From Tubiluchus corallicola (lineage: Eukaryota > Priapulida > Priapulimorpha > Priapulimorphida > Tubiluchidae), in NCBI GenBank assembly GCA_030141605.1, contig JAQGDQ010001322.1, positions 20,001-47,302 on the forward strand: a stretch of DNA of 27,302 nucleotides, in the 5' to 3' direction. A model generated the notes under the pieces. The model did not search any database. It saw nothing but the letters and a program-made list of their open reading frames with translations, and had not been told where the DNA came from. The position numbers and the translations under genes were made by a program. Positions 10,001 to 18,750 of the stretch are shown here, in pieces. Every line of letters begins with the position of its first letter. Positions within the stretch are counted from its first letter, which is position 1.

Positions 10001-11801
10001 ATGGCACTACTGGTCTTCCAAAAATTCGAAATTCCGCGTATCCGCGGAAAATTCTCGTCCCTGAAAGTAACTGCAGCTAACTGGACACGCAGAAATACAC
10101 CGCGGGGTTTCACTGTGAAATGCACTCTCTTGCCGCATGGGCTTTCGAGAAAAATCGGAAATTTTCTGATTTTTTGACAGCAATTCATTTTTTCTTGCGT
10201 CCTCACGGTGAAATGGGCCTAAAGATATCCATTTGAATTAATGAGATTCTGAAGATCATTATTTTCACATCTATGGTCTTTTGGGAGCAAGGCGGAACTG
10301 GAAATTGGGATCAAACTACAACTTACAGGCGATGGGTCTTACAAGATCCTAATAATGTTCTCGGCTACTCCTTGTGATGCACTCCAACCGAGTCTACCCT
10401 CCTGATACTCATGTAAAGGGACTTTTCACTTGTATATTGATTCTTAGTAAATGTAATAGTGGTTCTAGCTCGCTAATAACACTGCTGCTTTTTCTTCTCA
10501 ATGCAGGATCCAGCCCTAAGTAGAGGTTGCTATGCGGTATATCTCGAGAGATATTTGAGTGTGTTCCCTCCAGAACAAATCTTGGTTCTCAGGTTTGAAG
10601 ACATGATCAAGGACATAAACGCCACGGCACAACAAGTGTACAAATTCTTGGGACTAAAAGGTACGCATACGTTGACACACGTCATGTACGTTTTGATTTA
10701 TTTTCTTAACATTAGTAGAAAAACTACTAGCAAGTTACTAGATTTTGATAAAACTTGAGAATTTTTAACATTTAAATTACATATTATAAACCCCAAATTA
10801 ATTAGTTTTTTATTATAAATTTTCTGTTAGTTAAATAATAATTTTTACATCAAGACAATAATAAATTAATTAATTACCCAAGGAAATTTCAGGCACAAAA
10901 TTAATCATAATAAAATTTAATTCAGCTAGAGTCACTCTATTAGTGTGATCAATTGGAAATGCTTGACCAACTATAAGAGATGAACTTTGGACAGCCACGA
11001 CCAGTTGTGGATGTCATGCAGTGGGTCTCTGGTTCAAATCCAGGTTGCATTCCAATTTTTCACGTTTGGTATCAATATTTAACTAACTGTGAGATTGTAA
11101 CATTGATAATAATTTTTACATTGATATTATAATCATTGACAAATAGACTGTATTAGCTAAACTGCAGCTAAAACATCCATTATACATGTCACCTGTCACA
11201 ACACTACGTACATTTACTACATTACTACTTTGAGCACTTAGCTATTTAAATTGCATTTTTTATTTATAAGAGTGCTTTTGAATTTCAGATCTTTGTGAAT
11301 TTGGAGTACTGTTTTATATTTAATCTCTTTTCTTAATTTTTATGACTCCTTGGTACTTTTTATGCCAAGTGCTTAAAACAAATTTGTATTCTGAACGCAG
11401 GTAATACTTGTAACTACTACCTAACTAAGTAACTACTGCCATTTTTGCATTCCTTGCTATAATAATTAGTAACATACTGTAATAAATACCAAAGAAGCCA
11501 TTATATCAGCTTTTTTACAGCCATTAACTCTTCTGCTAGTATATCTTATATTCAATCACTTAACAATACCGTAAAAATACAACCACTTGATTTGTGAAGA
11601 TGAAATATAACACAAAAATTAAAATGAAATTTCCTTCTTAATCTAGCTCACTCAACCCCTAGTGACATAAGAGCAAATCAATCGCAGAGGAAAACGGAAA
11701 TGCTGAATTCCACTATAGAACTGATAGACGAATTCTATTCGCCATTCAACAAGGATTTGGTCAAGCTGCTTGGCAGTGAAAAATGGCTATGGAAGGACTA
11801 A
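1027..11801 (+). CDS. CHST15-like carbohydrate sulfotransferase (5' incomplete), 7 exons
   Basis: Joined exons are 1027-1093, 2105-2275 (containing 55 N), 6374-6481, 8820-8931, 9347-9545, 10507-10660 and 11647-11801. They total 966 nt, i.e. 321 residues plus TAA. All introns are GT-AG and every phase agrees across junctions. Visible landmarks: the 5'-phosphosulfate-binding loop VVGFQKSGTTT (exon 2, just before the gap), a WW pair after the gap, IVIMRNPMHRLMSWY as the 3'-phosphate-binding region (R-N-P..R..S), and GCYAVYLERYLSVFPPEQIL plus LRFEDM near the C-terminus. The order and spacing resemble vertebrate CHST15, which moves sulfate from PAPS to C-6 of GalNAc 4-sulfate in chondroitin sulfate in the Golgi. 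No transmembrane anchor is seen, so the N-terminal exons are probably upstream of the window or undetected. Substrate specificity cannot be read from sequence; other members of this sulfotransferase group are possible. The region that in CHST15 carries GEASxST-WDN is shortened here. Confidence 0.85.
2105..2275 (+). CDS. sulfotransferase exon b (PAPS 5'-phosphosulfate loop), interrupted by N gap
   Basis: Starts after CCCTTACAG and runs into the gap with LECLPYFYVVGFQKSGTTT. After the gap it resumes as QWWGIIRFMK and ends AAA-G before GTAAAG. The frame before and after the gap is the same if 55 bases is the true gap length. That leaves 19 hidden codons between GTTT and QWW, the spacing I recall for the CHST15 family. 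Confidence 0.8.
2189..2243. other. assembly gap (55 N)
   Basis: A run of 55 undetermined bases inside sulfotransferase exon b. It hides about 18 residues following the PAPS-binding loop. Confidence 1.
2475..2515 (-). mobile_element. LINE-like 3' tail with (TTGAA)n, antisense
   Basis: On the minus strand this reads CTATAAAGAGATAAATAAAT followed by TTGAATTGAATTGAA. An AATAAA-like signal followed directly by a short tandem repeat is typical of CR1/RTE-type non-LTR retrotransposon ends. No coding remnant was found beside it. Confidence 0.5.
3001..3076 (-). repeat. 76-bp dispersed block beside (TA)n, copy 1
   Basis: The reverse complement starts TAAGATTCGAGGCTACAGCT and ends CGATCTAG. It is about 89% identical by eye to 14775-14850. 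Both copies abut a dinucleotide repeat at the TAAGATTCG end, as the 3' end of a short retroelement with a simple tail would. The family is not identified. Confidence 0.7.
3077..3128. repeat. (TA)n / (TAAA)n microsatellite
   Basis: TA dinucleotides flank a short TAAA run. It abuts the dispersed 76-bp block. Confidence 0.9.
3574..3675. repeat. (TA)n microsatellite cluster
   Basis: Three TA tracts (about 3578-3590, 3608-3630, 3655-3673) are separated by AT-rich sequence. Confidence 0.85.
3695..4254 (-). mobile_element. Possible retroelement or terminal exon with (TTA)n tail; encodes unrecognised 111-aa frame
   Basis: A minus-strand frame (4254-3919) ends with SRYEIPSHQYDNIYPRPY and a stop. About 200 nt later come AATAAA (3716-3721) and then (TTA)n. 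The stop, a short 3' region, AATAAA and a simple repeat in that order resemble either the 3' end of a non-LTR element or a terminal exon. The peptide matches no family I recognise. A pyrimidine-rich CAG (in CTGTTTCCCAG) lies inside the frame and could be an acceptor, making only the last 60 or so residues coding. Confidence 0.35.
5155..5450. repeat. LTR-like interspersed repeat, copy R1
   Basis: It shares ordered blocks with 6678-7480: ACACGTTTATT..ATCAAC, ACAATAAATATAA, CCCCTGATCTA, CTTATAT..CGTGCGCC, CACTCCTTA..TGG and ATAATTTAACAG...CTCTTTACT. On the minus strand a TATA-like site precedes AATAAA, as in an LTR, but no flanking duplication or matching TG..CA ends could be fixed, so the class is uncertain. 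Confidence 0.55.
5816..6272 (+). mobile_element. hAT-like non-autonomous element, CAGGGATGAG family, copy 1
   Basis: A 457-bp element starting CAGGGATGAGAATG and ending AATTCTCATCCCTG (near-perfect terminal inverted repeats). It is flanked by the perfect 8-bp duplication AATTGCAC (5808-5815 and 6273-6280). TIR form and 8-bp TSD indicate the hAT superfamily. No transposase is encoded; the open frame around 6159 is internal transposon sequence. Confidence 0.9.
6374..6481 (+). CDS. sulfotransferase exon c
   Basis: Starts after AATTTACAG and ends ACA-G before GTAAAT. It encodes SSSGETSLSRYIQAFSDAAK followed by KIEEAEENSFHNKIT. The Y-x-x-x-F-x-x-A-A-x-x-I pattern corresponds to the helix after the WW motif in CHST15. 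Phase matches both neighbours. Confidence 0.8.
6678..7480. repeat. LTR-like interspersed repeat, copy R2, split by a hAT element
   Basis: Second copy of the family seen at 5155-5450, in the same orientation. It is interrupted at 6899-7369 by a hAT-like insertion. Removing the insertion and one 8-bp duplication restores a repeat of similar length, so R2 is older than the hAT copy. Confidence 0.55.
6899..7369 (+). mobile_element. hAT-like element, CAGGGCCTATTTC family, copy 1
   Basis: A 471-bp element with ends CAGGGCCTATTTC and GAAATAGGGCCTG. The 8-bp duplication ACACTGGG flanks it exactly (6891-6898, 7370-7377). It has G/C-rich ends and no transposase. It is the reverse complement of the copy at 7618-8106. 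Confidence 0.92.
7618..8106 (-). mobile_element. hAT-like element, CAGGGCCTATTTC family, copy 2 (inverted)
   Basis: A 489-bp element with ends CAGGCCCTATTTC and GAAATAGGCCCTG and the perfect 8-bp duplication ACTACAGG (7610-7617, 8107-8114). Sequence runs antiparallel to copy 1 over nearly its full length. The two lie 248 bp apart in one intron. Confidence 0.92.
8115..8819 (+). other. intron sequence without recognised feature
   Basis: The 3' part of the intron between exons c and d. An open frame at 8309-8737 has no recognisable domain and no splice context tying it to the sulfotransferase, so it is not called a gene. Confidence 0.5.
8820..8931 (+). CDS. sulfotransferase exon d (3'-phosphate-binding region)
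   Basis: The acceptor AAG ends at 8819 and is weak (short pyrimidine tract). It was chosen because GA joins the preceding G to give T-GDLSPSS in phase, resembling the GEASPS motif of the family, and because an in-frame TGA lies just upstream. The exon continues DLKTADDIYWLTPSAKIIVI then MRNPMH, and ends CAC-AG before GTACGT. Confidence 0.75.
9069..9103. repeat. (CT)n microsatellite
   Basis: A CT-dinucleotide run with one CCC interruption, in the sulfotransferase intron between exons d and e. Confidence 0.95.
9347..9545 (+). CDS. sulfotransferase exon e
   Basis: Starts after ATTTTACAG; the first A completes AGA (Arg), giving HRLMSWYDSEKNVRL. It ends ATA-AAG before GTAAGT. It includes KRKISVFRNCSEQ, where the F-x-N-C cysteine matches a conserved family position, and possible N-glycosylation sites (NCS, NIT). 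Confidence 0.88.
9842..10063 (+). mobile_element. hAT-like element, CAGGGATGAG family, copy 2 (internally deleted)
   Basis: A 222-bp element sharing both ends with 5816-6272: CAGGGATGAGAATG at the left and TCGTCCCTG at the right, with internal blocks including TACTGGGTCCGTAAAAATTT and GCGTATCCGCGGAAAATTCT. About half of the interior is missing. The flanks share AAAGTA but not a clean 8-bp duplication, which suggests an older or edited insertion. Confidence 0.85.
10507..10660 (+). CDS. sulfotransferase exon f
   Basis: Follows CTTCTCAATGCAG and ends AAA-G before GTACGC. It encodes DPALSRGCYAVYLERYLSVF then PPEQILVLRFEDMIKDINAT, one of the best matches to CHST15 in the window (G-x-YAVYL..WLSVF..Q.L.LR.ED pattern). 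Confidence 0.92.
10957..11055 (+). repeat. tRNA-like fragment (possible SINE or pseudo-tRNA)
   Basis: Near 11031-11047 lies TCTGG-TTCAAAT-CCAGG, a 5-bp stem with a 7-nt loop like a T-arm, containing GGTTCAAATCC (polymerase III B-box form), followed by TTGCATTCCA. The partner AATGCTT at about 10958 pairs only 5 of 7. No convincing D or anticodon arm was found, so it is more likely tRNA-derived debris than a working tRNA. Confidence 0.3.
11647..11801 (+). CDS. sulfotransferase last exon
   Basis: Starts after AATCTAG; CT joins the preceding G to make GCT. It encodes STPSDIRANQSQRKTEMLNS then TIELIDEFYSPFNKDLVKLL, ending in EKWLWKD and TAA at 11799-11801. The L-x-x-FYxPFNxxLxxLL and WxW/K pattern is the usual C-terminus of this sulfotransferase group. 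Confidence 0.9.
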
Positions 11802-12434
11802 GAGACACCATTTTCTGTTACCATGGTAACTTCGCAAGCAACGCTCCATTAGCAGCAGTTTTCGCAGTTAAAGAGTAACAGAAAACGTCCAGCAAATAAT
11901 GCACCCTCGAGAAATTGAGATATACAACTCTATCCCTCTGTACATTATACCCTAACTTATCTCTGTCCTAGGTGGCATTCCAGCAACACTGTAAAATTTT
12001 CTCAAGGAATTGCCATCTTTTTCACATTTATGTATATTTTGGAAACTCTTTTGTAAGTAATTACAGCAAAAAATATTATGATTATGTAATCAAAATATAT
12101 CTGATTATTTTTGTGTTAACTCTTTTAGATGACAGCTTTATAGTATGTATAGAATATAATTGTTTCTTTCTACCTCAGTGTTTTAAGTTGGGGTGATTTT
12201 GAAAACACCGCCCTACAAATCCAAAAAACTGCTTAACCAGTTTTGCAATTTTAAAACAGGGAGCAATGAATTTTCCTAATTTTAGTGTTGCACATCATTT
12301 CAGGGAATCAAATTTTCAAACCTGGTTCTGGTTTCAAGGCCATAACTTTAACCAGTTGAAACAATTTATCTTTCTACAATCACCAGCCACATTTGGTCAA
12401 CAACAGGGAGGACTAATAAGCAAAGCACAGCAAT

Positions 12435-12440
12435 AATAAA
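12435..12440 (+). terminator. candidate polyadenylation signal of the sulfotransferase
   Basis: AATAAA about 630 nt after the stop codon, in the 787-bp space between the sulfotransferase and RPS11 stop codons. A minus-strand ATTAAA (12458-12463) lies close by and may serve RPS11, in which case the two transcripts' ends would nearly meet or overlap. Confidence 0.35.
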
Positions 12441-12588
12441 CTTTGCTGACACTATATTTTAATGTTGCACACTAAATCTTTGACTGTATTAATATGAATT
12501 TGTAACAATTACTACTGGCTAAAAGCAAAAGAAACAATTCACTTCCACATAATTTTTTTCTTCAGATTACATTCTATACAAAAATTAT

Positions 12589-12712
12589 TTAGAATTTAGC
12601 AAATCCTTTTTTGGAACCTGCTGCTTTTGAGACCTTCAGTACATTAAACCGAACAGTTTTACTTAATGGACGACACTCTCCAACGGTCACTACATCTCCC
12701 TGTGTTACATCC
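12589..12712 (-). CDS. RPS11: RPS11 exon 4
   Basis: Acceptor TCTTGCAG; the first G completes AGG (Arg). It encodes [20 protein letters not shown] to the terminal KKGFAKF. Confidence 0.97.
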
Positions 12713-15700
12713 CTGCAAGAAAAAAAGAAATTCTATTGAAACAAAGCATTACGGTCACCTAAAAACAGAAAAATCAATAAAAGCGACCTAGATATTTAGA
12801 TGCTGGAACCACATTATAAAAGGGCGCAGGTCATATGCCACTACAGAGGATAATTTTAGCTGTGTTAACTCATCCTCTCCTTTTCCCGTAACCCTGAACA
12901 TTTATTATCCTTCGACTGTTTAATCTTTTTTCATTCCTGCATCGGAATTCATGAGTTTTTCCAATTTTGGCAGACAAATAAACAGGGTGCATAAGATTAT
13001 GGATATGTATAAAAGAAATAAAATAGCTTAATTTATGGATTTTTGAAATTTTATTTTATGGATATCAATAAAATAAGAAATAGACTATATTTGGAACGAG
13101 ATGCCCAGGGGGAAATCAATTAAAAAGTAAAAACAGGAGTGCTTGAAACGTGGTGCGAATGTAAAATGCCCTCTAGGCTGAAGTTTCCGATCCTGGTGGC
13201 TGGGTCTCTTTCAGTTATTTTCAGACCGAACTCCAGCTCATGCTTTGGTTGAAACTTCGCCATCTTGATAACAAAAAGACAATGAGAAAAAACAATGTAA
13301 AATAGCAAATCTGGAAATGCACTTTTGTTGGTTTGTTTTCTTTCTCTTTCTCTCCTTCTAACGTTACCAATGCTTACAACTCGTTACTTTGTACAAAAAA
13401 TCACAAAAAATTTTTATTTTATTTTATGCATTTTATGGATTTTTCAGATTTTATTTTATGGATTTTTGGTCTTATGGATATCCATAATCTTATAAACCAT
13501 TTTTGTTATTCATCATGCCAAATGTTTTTTTGCGAGAAATCTTGTATAACATGTAAAAAAATGTTAAACTATTATGGTACAGCCAAGCCTCTTTATAACC
13601 ACCCCCCCCCTTATTACGCACCCTCTATTAATACTAATTTTGGGCAAAACAAATGTCAATAATTGTATATAGTCAGACAGGTAACTATTAATACGCTTTG
13701 TTATACTGCAAACTTGCTTAATACCAACTTTTTTTGCAGTCCCATAGTAGATGGTATAAAAAGGTTTGACTGTATTACTTACTGTTAAACAAAAAGAAAA
13801 AAAATTGTCCAGAAATATATAGTGTGATATGAGAGTAAGTCCTTATCTGCAAAGTTGAAGGTCACATAATAACAGCAACTTCATGCTATTACAACAGAGA
13901 GAAACTGTTCAGCAGTACAACATGAATGAATGAATGACACTTCATACCTAAATGCCGGAGACAAATGAACTGACATGTTTCGATGGCGTTTCTCAAATCG
14001 ATTATACTTCCTAACGTAGTGTAAGTAATCCCGTCGAATCACTATTGTACGCTGCATTTTCATCTTAGTGACAACGCCAGTGAGAATTCGGCCACGAATG
14101 AACACATTGCCAGTAAACGGACATTTCTTGTCGATATAGTTCCCGTCAATTGCCTGAAAACAAAATATATCAATGCCTAGTATTAACAAGGGATACTGTT
14201 ATAAGAAATAAAAAAAGCCTGCCAATTCTCCATTTCTACATCTGAAGCAAACAACAAAAATCGTTGGTTTGTACTTATTTTTGTTGTGAAATGTTGCAAA
14301 TGATGTCACAGGTTATCATTAACCATAGCCTAAAATGATTGTCACTGGATTCAGTTCCCAGAAAACAAATCTATTTCAATTTAATAATGATAAAAGTGTA
14401 AGTTTTTCACTGCAGTCACGGGTATACATACGCAATTAATATTACAGCTATAATGTGAAATGCATGAAAGGAAATCAGACCCTACTTCAAAGCCTCGTTT
14501 CGGTACTATAGGCAGGGGCCGTCGAGAGCTATTACGGGCCCCGGGGCAGCAAGCATTAAGGGCCCCACTTCAAGTGGCAAAACATTACATAAAGTTGAAC
14601 TAAAGTGATATTTAAATAACCCTGGCTGCCCACATGTCGTGCGTGTAGAGTGTAAAATCATTTTTAATTCATTTGCTGTTTTTGATGATTTTGTATTGAA
14701 ACTGTACTATTTGTCAGGACCTGCCAAGTCTACAACAATAGCTAGAATGTATACTCTGTGTGTGTGTGCGTGTGTAAGATTCGAGGCTACAGCTCCGACG
14801 ATGACACCATTAGCGGCGATCTATATATCAAATGAAAGGTACCGATCTAGCGTTGTCGGGGTTTATTTTTTTAATCAGGCCCACCCGGATGAATGGAGGG
14901 GGGGGCGAAAAACTTCCAAAAATGGCTCTTTTCATCCGTTTTTTTTGCAAAACTTATAACCTCTTATTTCTAGAGATCGGGAACGGACCGGTGGTGGTGC
15001 TGGTAATGGTTAGATAGCCCGTTCAACCGTGGGTGTAGTAGATGTATTTAGAATTTGTCGTGTGTGTGTGTGTGTGTGTTGCTGTGTGTGTGTTACTGTG
15101 TGTGTGTGCGTGCGTGCGTGTAGCCTACCCTCAGTTACCTCTGGGCATAGAAAGGGATGACTGTTGCTCTCAACTTCGTCCACTTTTGTGAACGATTCCG
15201 ACCTATTCCCCATTATTTCCAATGCCTCCACCAATTAAAAAGGTACTACTGATGAAGGAAAAGTTAGACATAAGACAAGAAGTAGCTAATCCACGCAGAC
15301 AACTTTTTGAAGAAAAAAAACCTAGCAGCTCTAGCTGTATAAAACCCTGGTTGTGTCCTTAATCTTCTCGGACACCCCACACAACCAGGCCCTGAGGCAC
15401 TGGCCCCGTCTTGTCGGGCCTGACTATAGGACGTGAAGCAATAAATTGACTGAGTGTGTATTTACATCCAAGTGCAAAAAAATATGCAACCAAGCAAGTG
15501 CAGATTTAAAATTTTAAAAAAATTGTGACAAAAAGATTTAAAAAAACGAAAATTTGCTGAGCAAAGTGAATTAAACTGTTACAGAAATAAAATAATTTCA
15601 AAGAAAACCAGAAGACTTTGTTAACTATTTCACAACTTTGTTACTGGCACCTAAAAAAATTTAATTAGCAAGCATAGCAACCAAATTTCAGTACGAACCT

Positions 15701-16795
15701 CCCGAGGAGTTTTGAATCCCAATCCGACGTTCTTGTAATAACGAAGACCCTTTTTCTTTTTGGCCGGCAAAGATTTCTTCCTGTTCAGAAAGATTGTCGG
15801 CTGTTTCTGGAAGGCTCTTTCAGTCTACAAAACGAAATACAGTCTACAAAATAGAATACTAAGAGCAGTCTTATGGTCGTGCACTGCCATCACACATATT
15901 GATTCTGAAAAGACAGTTTTTAATATTGGCTCATTCGCACTTATGGTAACATAACCTAAGTTAACGTAACGTTAGTCTACGTTTGCGATAAGTAAGGAAC
16001 AACAACAATTTGGAATTATAATGCCTGAAAGCTTATAATATCATCTACTTCAGGTAAAAATCGTCTGTAATATGTCTTATAAAACTGTTAATTGTGTTAA
16101 CTGAAAAAAATATATTTGAATTTTGAATTTGTATATTAAAAACAATACATGGACAAAAATTGAAGAAAAAACAGCCATCTAGAAACAGTTTTCTTGATGA
16201 CCTTCTTCACATGTTGCAATGAAGAGTCTATTAAGTCGATCCTATTTGGCCCCTATGGCAGCAAGATGTCTTGCAACATAGTCCATGATCGTGTAGTGCT
16301 GCTGATTCTTTTAATACACAAAAACAGAAGCCAAAAAAAATTGGAGAGGTTTGTGAGCTATTTATCAGCTTAACATCTATCCTTCGACGTTAATGGCAAT
16401 GGTAGACCACAATCTTTATTCAAAAATCGAGCATCATTTCGCTGCATCTTTCGCCAAAGAGTCAACTTCATTACAAACAATACTACAACGACTACGTACT
16501 CATACAATATTAAAATGCATTCTGTTTATCAGAGCTTTAACATACTACTTAATACTGTCACAGTATTTTATAAGTACCGGAATAACAAAAAGCTAGGTGC
16601 GAGTGTAAAAGCGCCTTTAAAGATCAGGGCAATTTAGTCGTAACGCAGTCAATTTTAGTCATGTATCACTAAGAAATAATAAACTCTGTTCATTACGCTA
16701 TTAAACTGTCAATATAATTAGTTCAAAATGTAACAAATTAAGTCTCACATACAAAAATATCAAATACTAAAAATTATGCAAACCTGATCCGCCAT
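12589..16795 (-). CDS. RPS11: 40S ribosomal protein S11 (uS17), complete, 4 coding exons
   Basis: Exons in transcription order: 16795-16784, 15824-15699, 14153-13948 and 12712-12589. They join to 155 codons plus TAA, close to the 158 of the human protein. All junctions are GT-AG with consistent phase. The protein starts [16 protein letters not shown], carries [17 protein letters not shown] in exon 2, [14 protein letters not shown] and [20 protein letters not shown] in exon 3, and [20 protein letters not shown] in exon 4. This is the uS17 fold, which binds 18S rRNA in the small subunit. The start is the only ATG fitting MADQ and is preceded by a pyrimidine tract. The gene is convergent with the sulfotransferase and divergent from lipin. 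Introns hold a TIR element (12991-13493) and a 910-bp hAT-like element. No intronic C/D snoRNA, which RPS11 hosts in vertebrates, could be found. Confidence 0.97.
12991..13493. mobile_element. 503-bp element with perfect 16-bp inverted ends, in RPS11 intron 3
   Basis: The ends are ATAAGATTATGGATAT and ATATCCATAATCTTAT. Subterminal TTTATGGATTTTT-type repeats occur in both halves. The target duplication is unclear (possibly TA). The interior carries, on the minus strand from 13263, a frame starting [20 protein letters not shown]. That looks like a conserved transposon-protein start, but the frame then breaks down. Probably a deleted DNA transposon; superfamily not assigned. Confidence 0.65.
13948..14153 (-). 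CDS. RPS11: RPS11 exon 3
   Basis: Acceptor GTTTTCAG, donor AG before GTATGA. It encodes [18 protein letters not shown] through [12 protein letters not shown], the most conserved part of the protein. Confidence 0.98.
14775..14850 (+). repeat. 76-bp dispersed block beside (GT)n, copy 2
   Basis: Begins TAAGATTCGAGGCTACAGCT directly after a (TG)n run and ends CGATCTAG. It matches the reverse complement of 3001-3076 with about 8 differences. It sits inside the 910-bp hAT-like element. Confidence 0.7.
15059..15122. repeat. (GT)n microsatellite
   Basis: TG dinucleotides with a few interruptions and a GTGC variant at the end, inside the 910-bp element. Confidence 0.95.
15699..15824 (-). CDS. RPS11: RPS11 exon 2
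   Basis: Exactly 42 codons, phase 0 at both ends. It encodes [20 protein letters not shown] then [20 protein letters not shown] and RE. Acceptor TTTTGTAG; donor GAG before GTTCGT. Confidence 0.97.
16784..16795 (-). CDS. RPS11: RPS11 exon 1 (MADQ)
   Basis: Twelve coding bases, ATG GCG GAT CAG, followed by GTTTGC. The tiny first coding exon was placed by protein identity and by the pyrimidine tract before it. Confidence 0.93.
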
Positions 16796-16799
16796 GCTG

Positions 16800-16815
16800 G
16801 AGAAAGAGAAAAGGC
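16800..16815 (-). promoter_or_regulatory. TOP-like pyrimidine tract at RPS11 5' end
   Basis: On the minus strand CCTTTTCTCTTTCTCC lies four bases before the ATG. Ribosomal protein mRNAs usually begin with C followed by such a tract (5' TOP, mTOR/LARP1-responsive translation). The transcription start is therefore probably within a few bases of 16815, giving a 5' UTR of about 20 nt. Confidence 0.75.
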
Positions 16816-18750
16816 CGAATGCGAACCAATTGCAACTTAATTCAGGTGAAGTTTATTGTGCGCAACAATTTTACTGAATAAATTGCAACATATAATTATG
16901 TATTACTATTATAAGGGAAATATTGATAATTGTTACTTTTCTCGACAATGATCAGTATTTGTATTAATAAGTTAAAAAATAATTCACTCATCAATTAACT
17001 GACTATAATACTGTTATGTATAACTTTGTACGCTTGACATACTGCCATTCAAGTCAATAAACGAATACAGCGAAACCATATAAATGTAATTAACTTTTGA
17101 AAGCTACTGAAATTCACTGGGCTCGATAGATATAGATATATACTTTGCTCATCTTACGCATGTATGTATTGTCCAATCAAATTAGCCCCAAAAATGTCTG
17201 GCTAGTTCTTTCTATTACATGCATTATCATTTTGCCATTCGCCATATATGGTGCCTGCATGTCTTGGAAATGCATTGTACAAAAAATTGCAGTACCTCTC
17301 AAGTCATGGACGTTCAGTATTGACGTAGTGCACATGTTCAAGAGCTCATGTGTGAACACAGTGGAAAACATAAAACTTGAATTTTAGACTTTATGAAAAT
17401 TTACCAAGTTTTGTATTTCGCACTTTACGTTCCACAGTAATGCTGTATTTTAATTTTCGCTTTGGCAAGCCGTACAACACGTTCGTGAAATATTTGTGTT
17501 GCTGAAAATTGTGAATTGAGATGTCATCTCTGCTAGGCCTCACCTGCTGTTAATTAAGTTTTTAACCTGTTATTTAATTATCAGAAATGCTTTAGCATTA
17601 TAATGTGTCTAAAAATTTATACTTTTACTGCATTTCAAAAATGAGCTAGCCCCAGGACTGGCTCCGAACTGAAAATAAAGTAATGTGAGTAAAGTGCTAC
17701 CATACTTTGGCTCCTCTTGGTTGCGAAAGATTTCTTTTTGTTTTGCTTGACGTCATTGCGGGGGTGGTAATATTTTGTAAAAGTTGGAAGTTTTCCACAC
17801 TACTATGGTCCTCAACAGGAAAGTTTATTGTCAGGGACTTATTTACCTACTAGAAAAATGACTGGTTAGTGGTTATAATATTTATAATGTATAAACCCCA
17901 TGATCGTGCTAATCGTCAATTGAATGTCAGACAAGTCGTAGCCGTTACTTCGGACCGTATATAACTTGCTATACAAAATCGTACACTACTGAGTTTTATA
18001 GTTTGACCTTAAGTCATGAGTACGACGGTTGCTGATAAATTGATGTTCAGATTAACATAGATTGTCCAACACTAATATTTATCAGTAAGCTTATTTTGAG
18101 AAGTAGACTTGAGTGTTTTATCCACAGAAAGTGTCCGACATATCGGTTTTGATACAATTCGTCAGACCTGCGAACTCTCACACATTAAGATTGCATGTGT
18201 CACACACATTAAGATTGCATGTGTCACACACATTTAAGTCTCTCACACACACATGGACATAAAATTTCAGTTCTCAGGCATTGCACAACTTCATATACAA
18301 GTGTGCAAAAGTTTAGTTCAGTGCCTTGATCTTTTGTATCAGGGTGACTACTTAAAACTGCTACTCGGCGTAAATTTGAAAAGACAAACTTAGACAAAGC
18401 TTGCAATTCCTTTCTCACGTTGTTTCTTCATTATGCCTCTAAGAAGCTTTTTTCCATAATCAATATTTTGAATAACAACCAGCTCCCATGATCTGCATCA
18501 GAAACTTCTTCCAAAGTAAATATATTTCTTTCATTTTTATAGTACGAATAGTACAGCAAAATATATGTCCAAACCACACTTACAAAATCTCTCAGATTTA
18601 GCTATCTTTCATCAAAATGACAGATTTTCAGTGCTCCAATTCATGTTTTCAAAAGCTACTTGGAATTAGTCATATTGTTCATCCAATAAGGTTCATCCAA
18701 TGGTTCATCTAAATAAGGTCGCGGTTTTTTTATTCAAATTTGCCTACTAG
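16816..18750. other. intergenic stretch, no gene recognised
   Basis: AT-rich sequence upstream of RPS11. Short open frames on both strands around 17145-17387 show no domain. A 24-bp unit, CACATTAAGATTGCATGTGT plus CACA, is tandemly repeated about 2.3 times at 18181-18235. Confidence 0.6.

Larger units (their letters stand above)
14513..15422. mobile_element. 910-bp hAT-like non-autonomous element in RPS11 intron 2
   Basis: Ends are CAGGGGCC.. and ..CGGGCCTG, flanked by the perfect 8-bp duplication ACTATAGG (14505-14512, 15423-15430). A subterminal hairpin lies near the right end (CCTGGTTGTGT at 15346-15356 with ACACAACCAGG at 15379-15389). The interior contains two (GT)n tracts and a copy of the 76-bp block. 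No transposase was found. Confidence 0.85.

Noticed and set aside
10957-11055. Functional tRNA gene
   Set aside because: A T-arm and B box are present, but the acceptor stem has mismatches and the D and anticodon arms are not convincing; kept only as a low-confidence tRNA-like fragment.
13443-13517. C/D snoRNA-like boxes (ATGATGA and CTGA on the minus strand) in RPS11 intron 3
   Set aside because: The D-box side is inside the long-TIR element, and no terminal stem or D' box could be drawn.
16366-16440. Second C/D-like pair in RPS11 intron 1
   Set aside because: The C box is imperfect and the flanks do not pair.
18181-18235. Short direct repeats that might suggest a CRISPR-like array
   Set aside because: Only about 2.3 adjacent 24-bp units with no spacers, in an animal genome: an ordinary tandem repeat.
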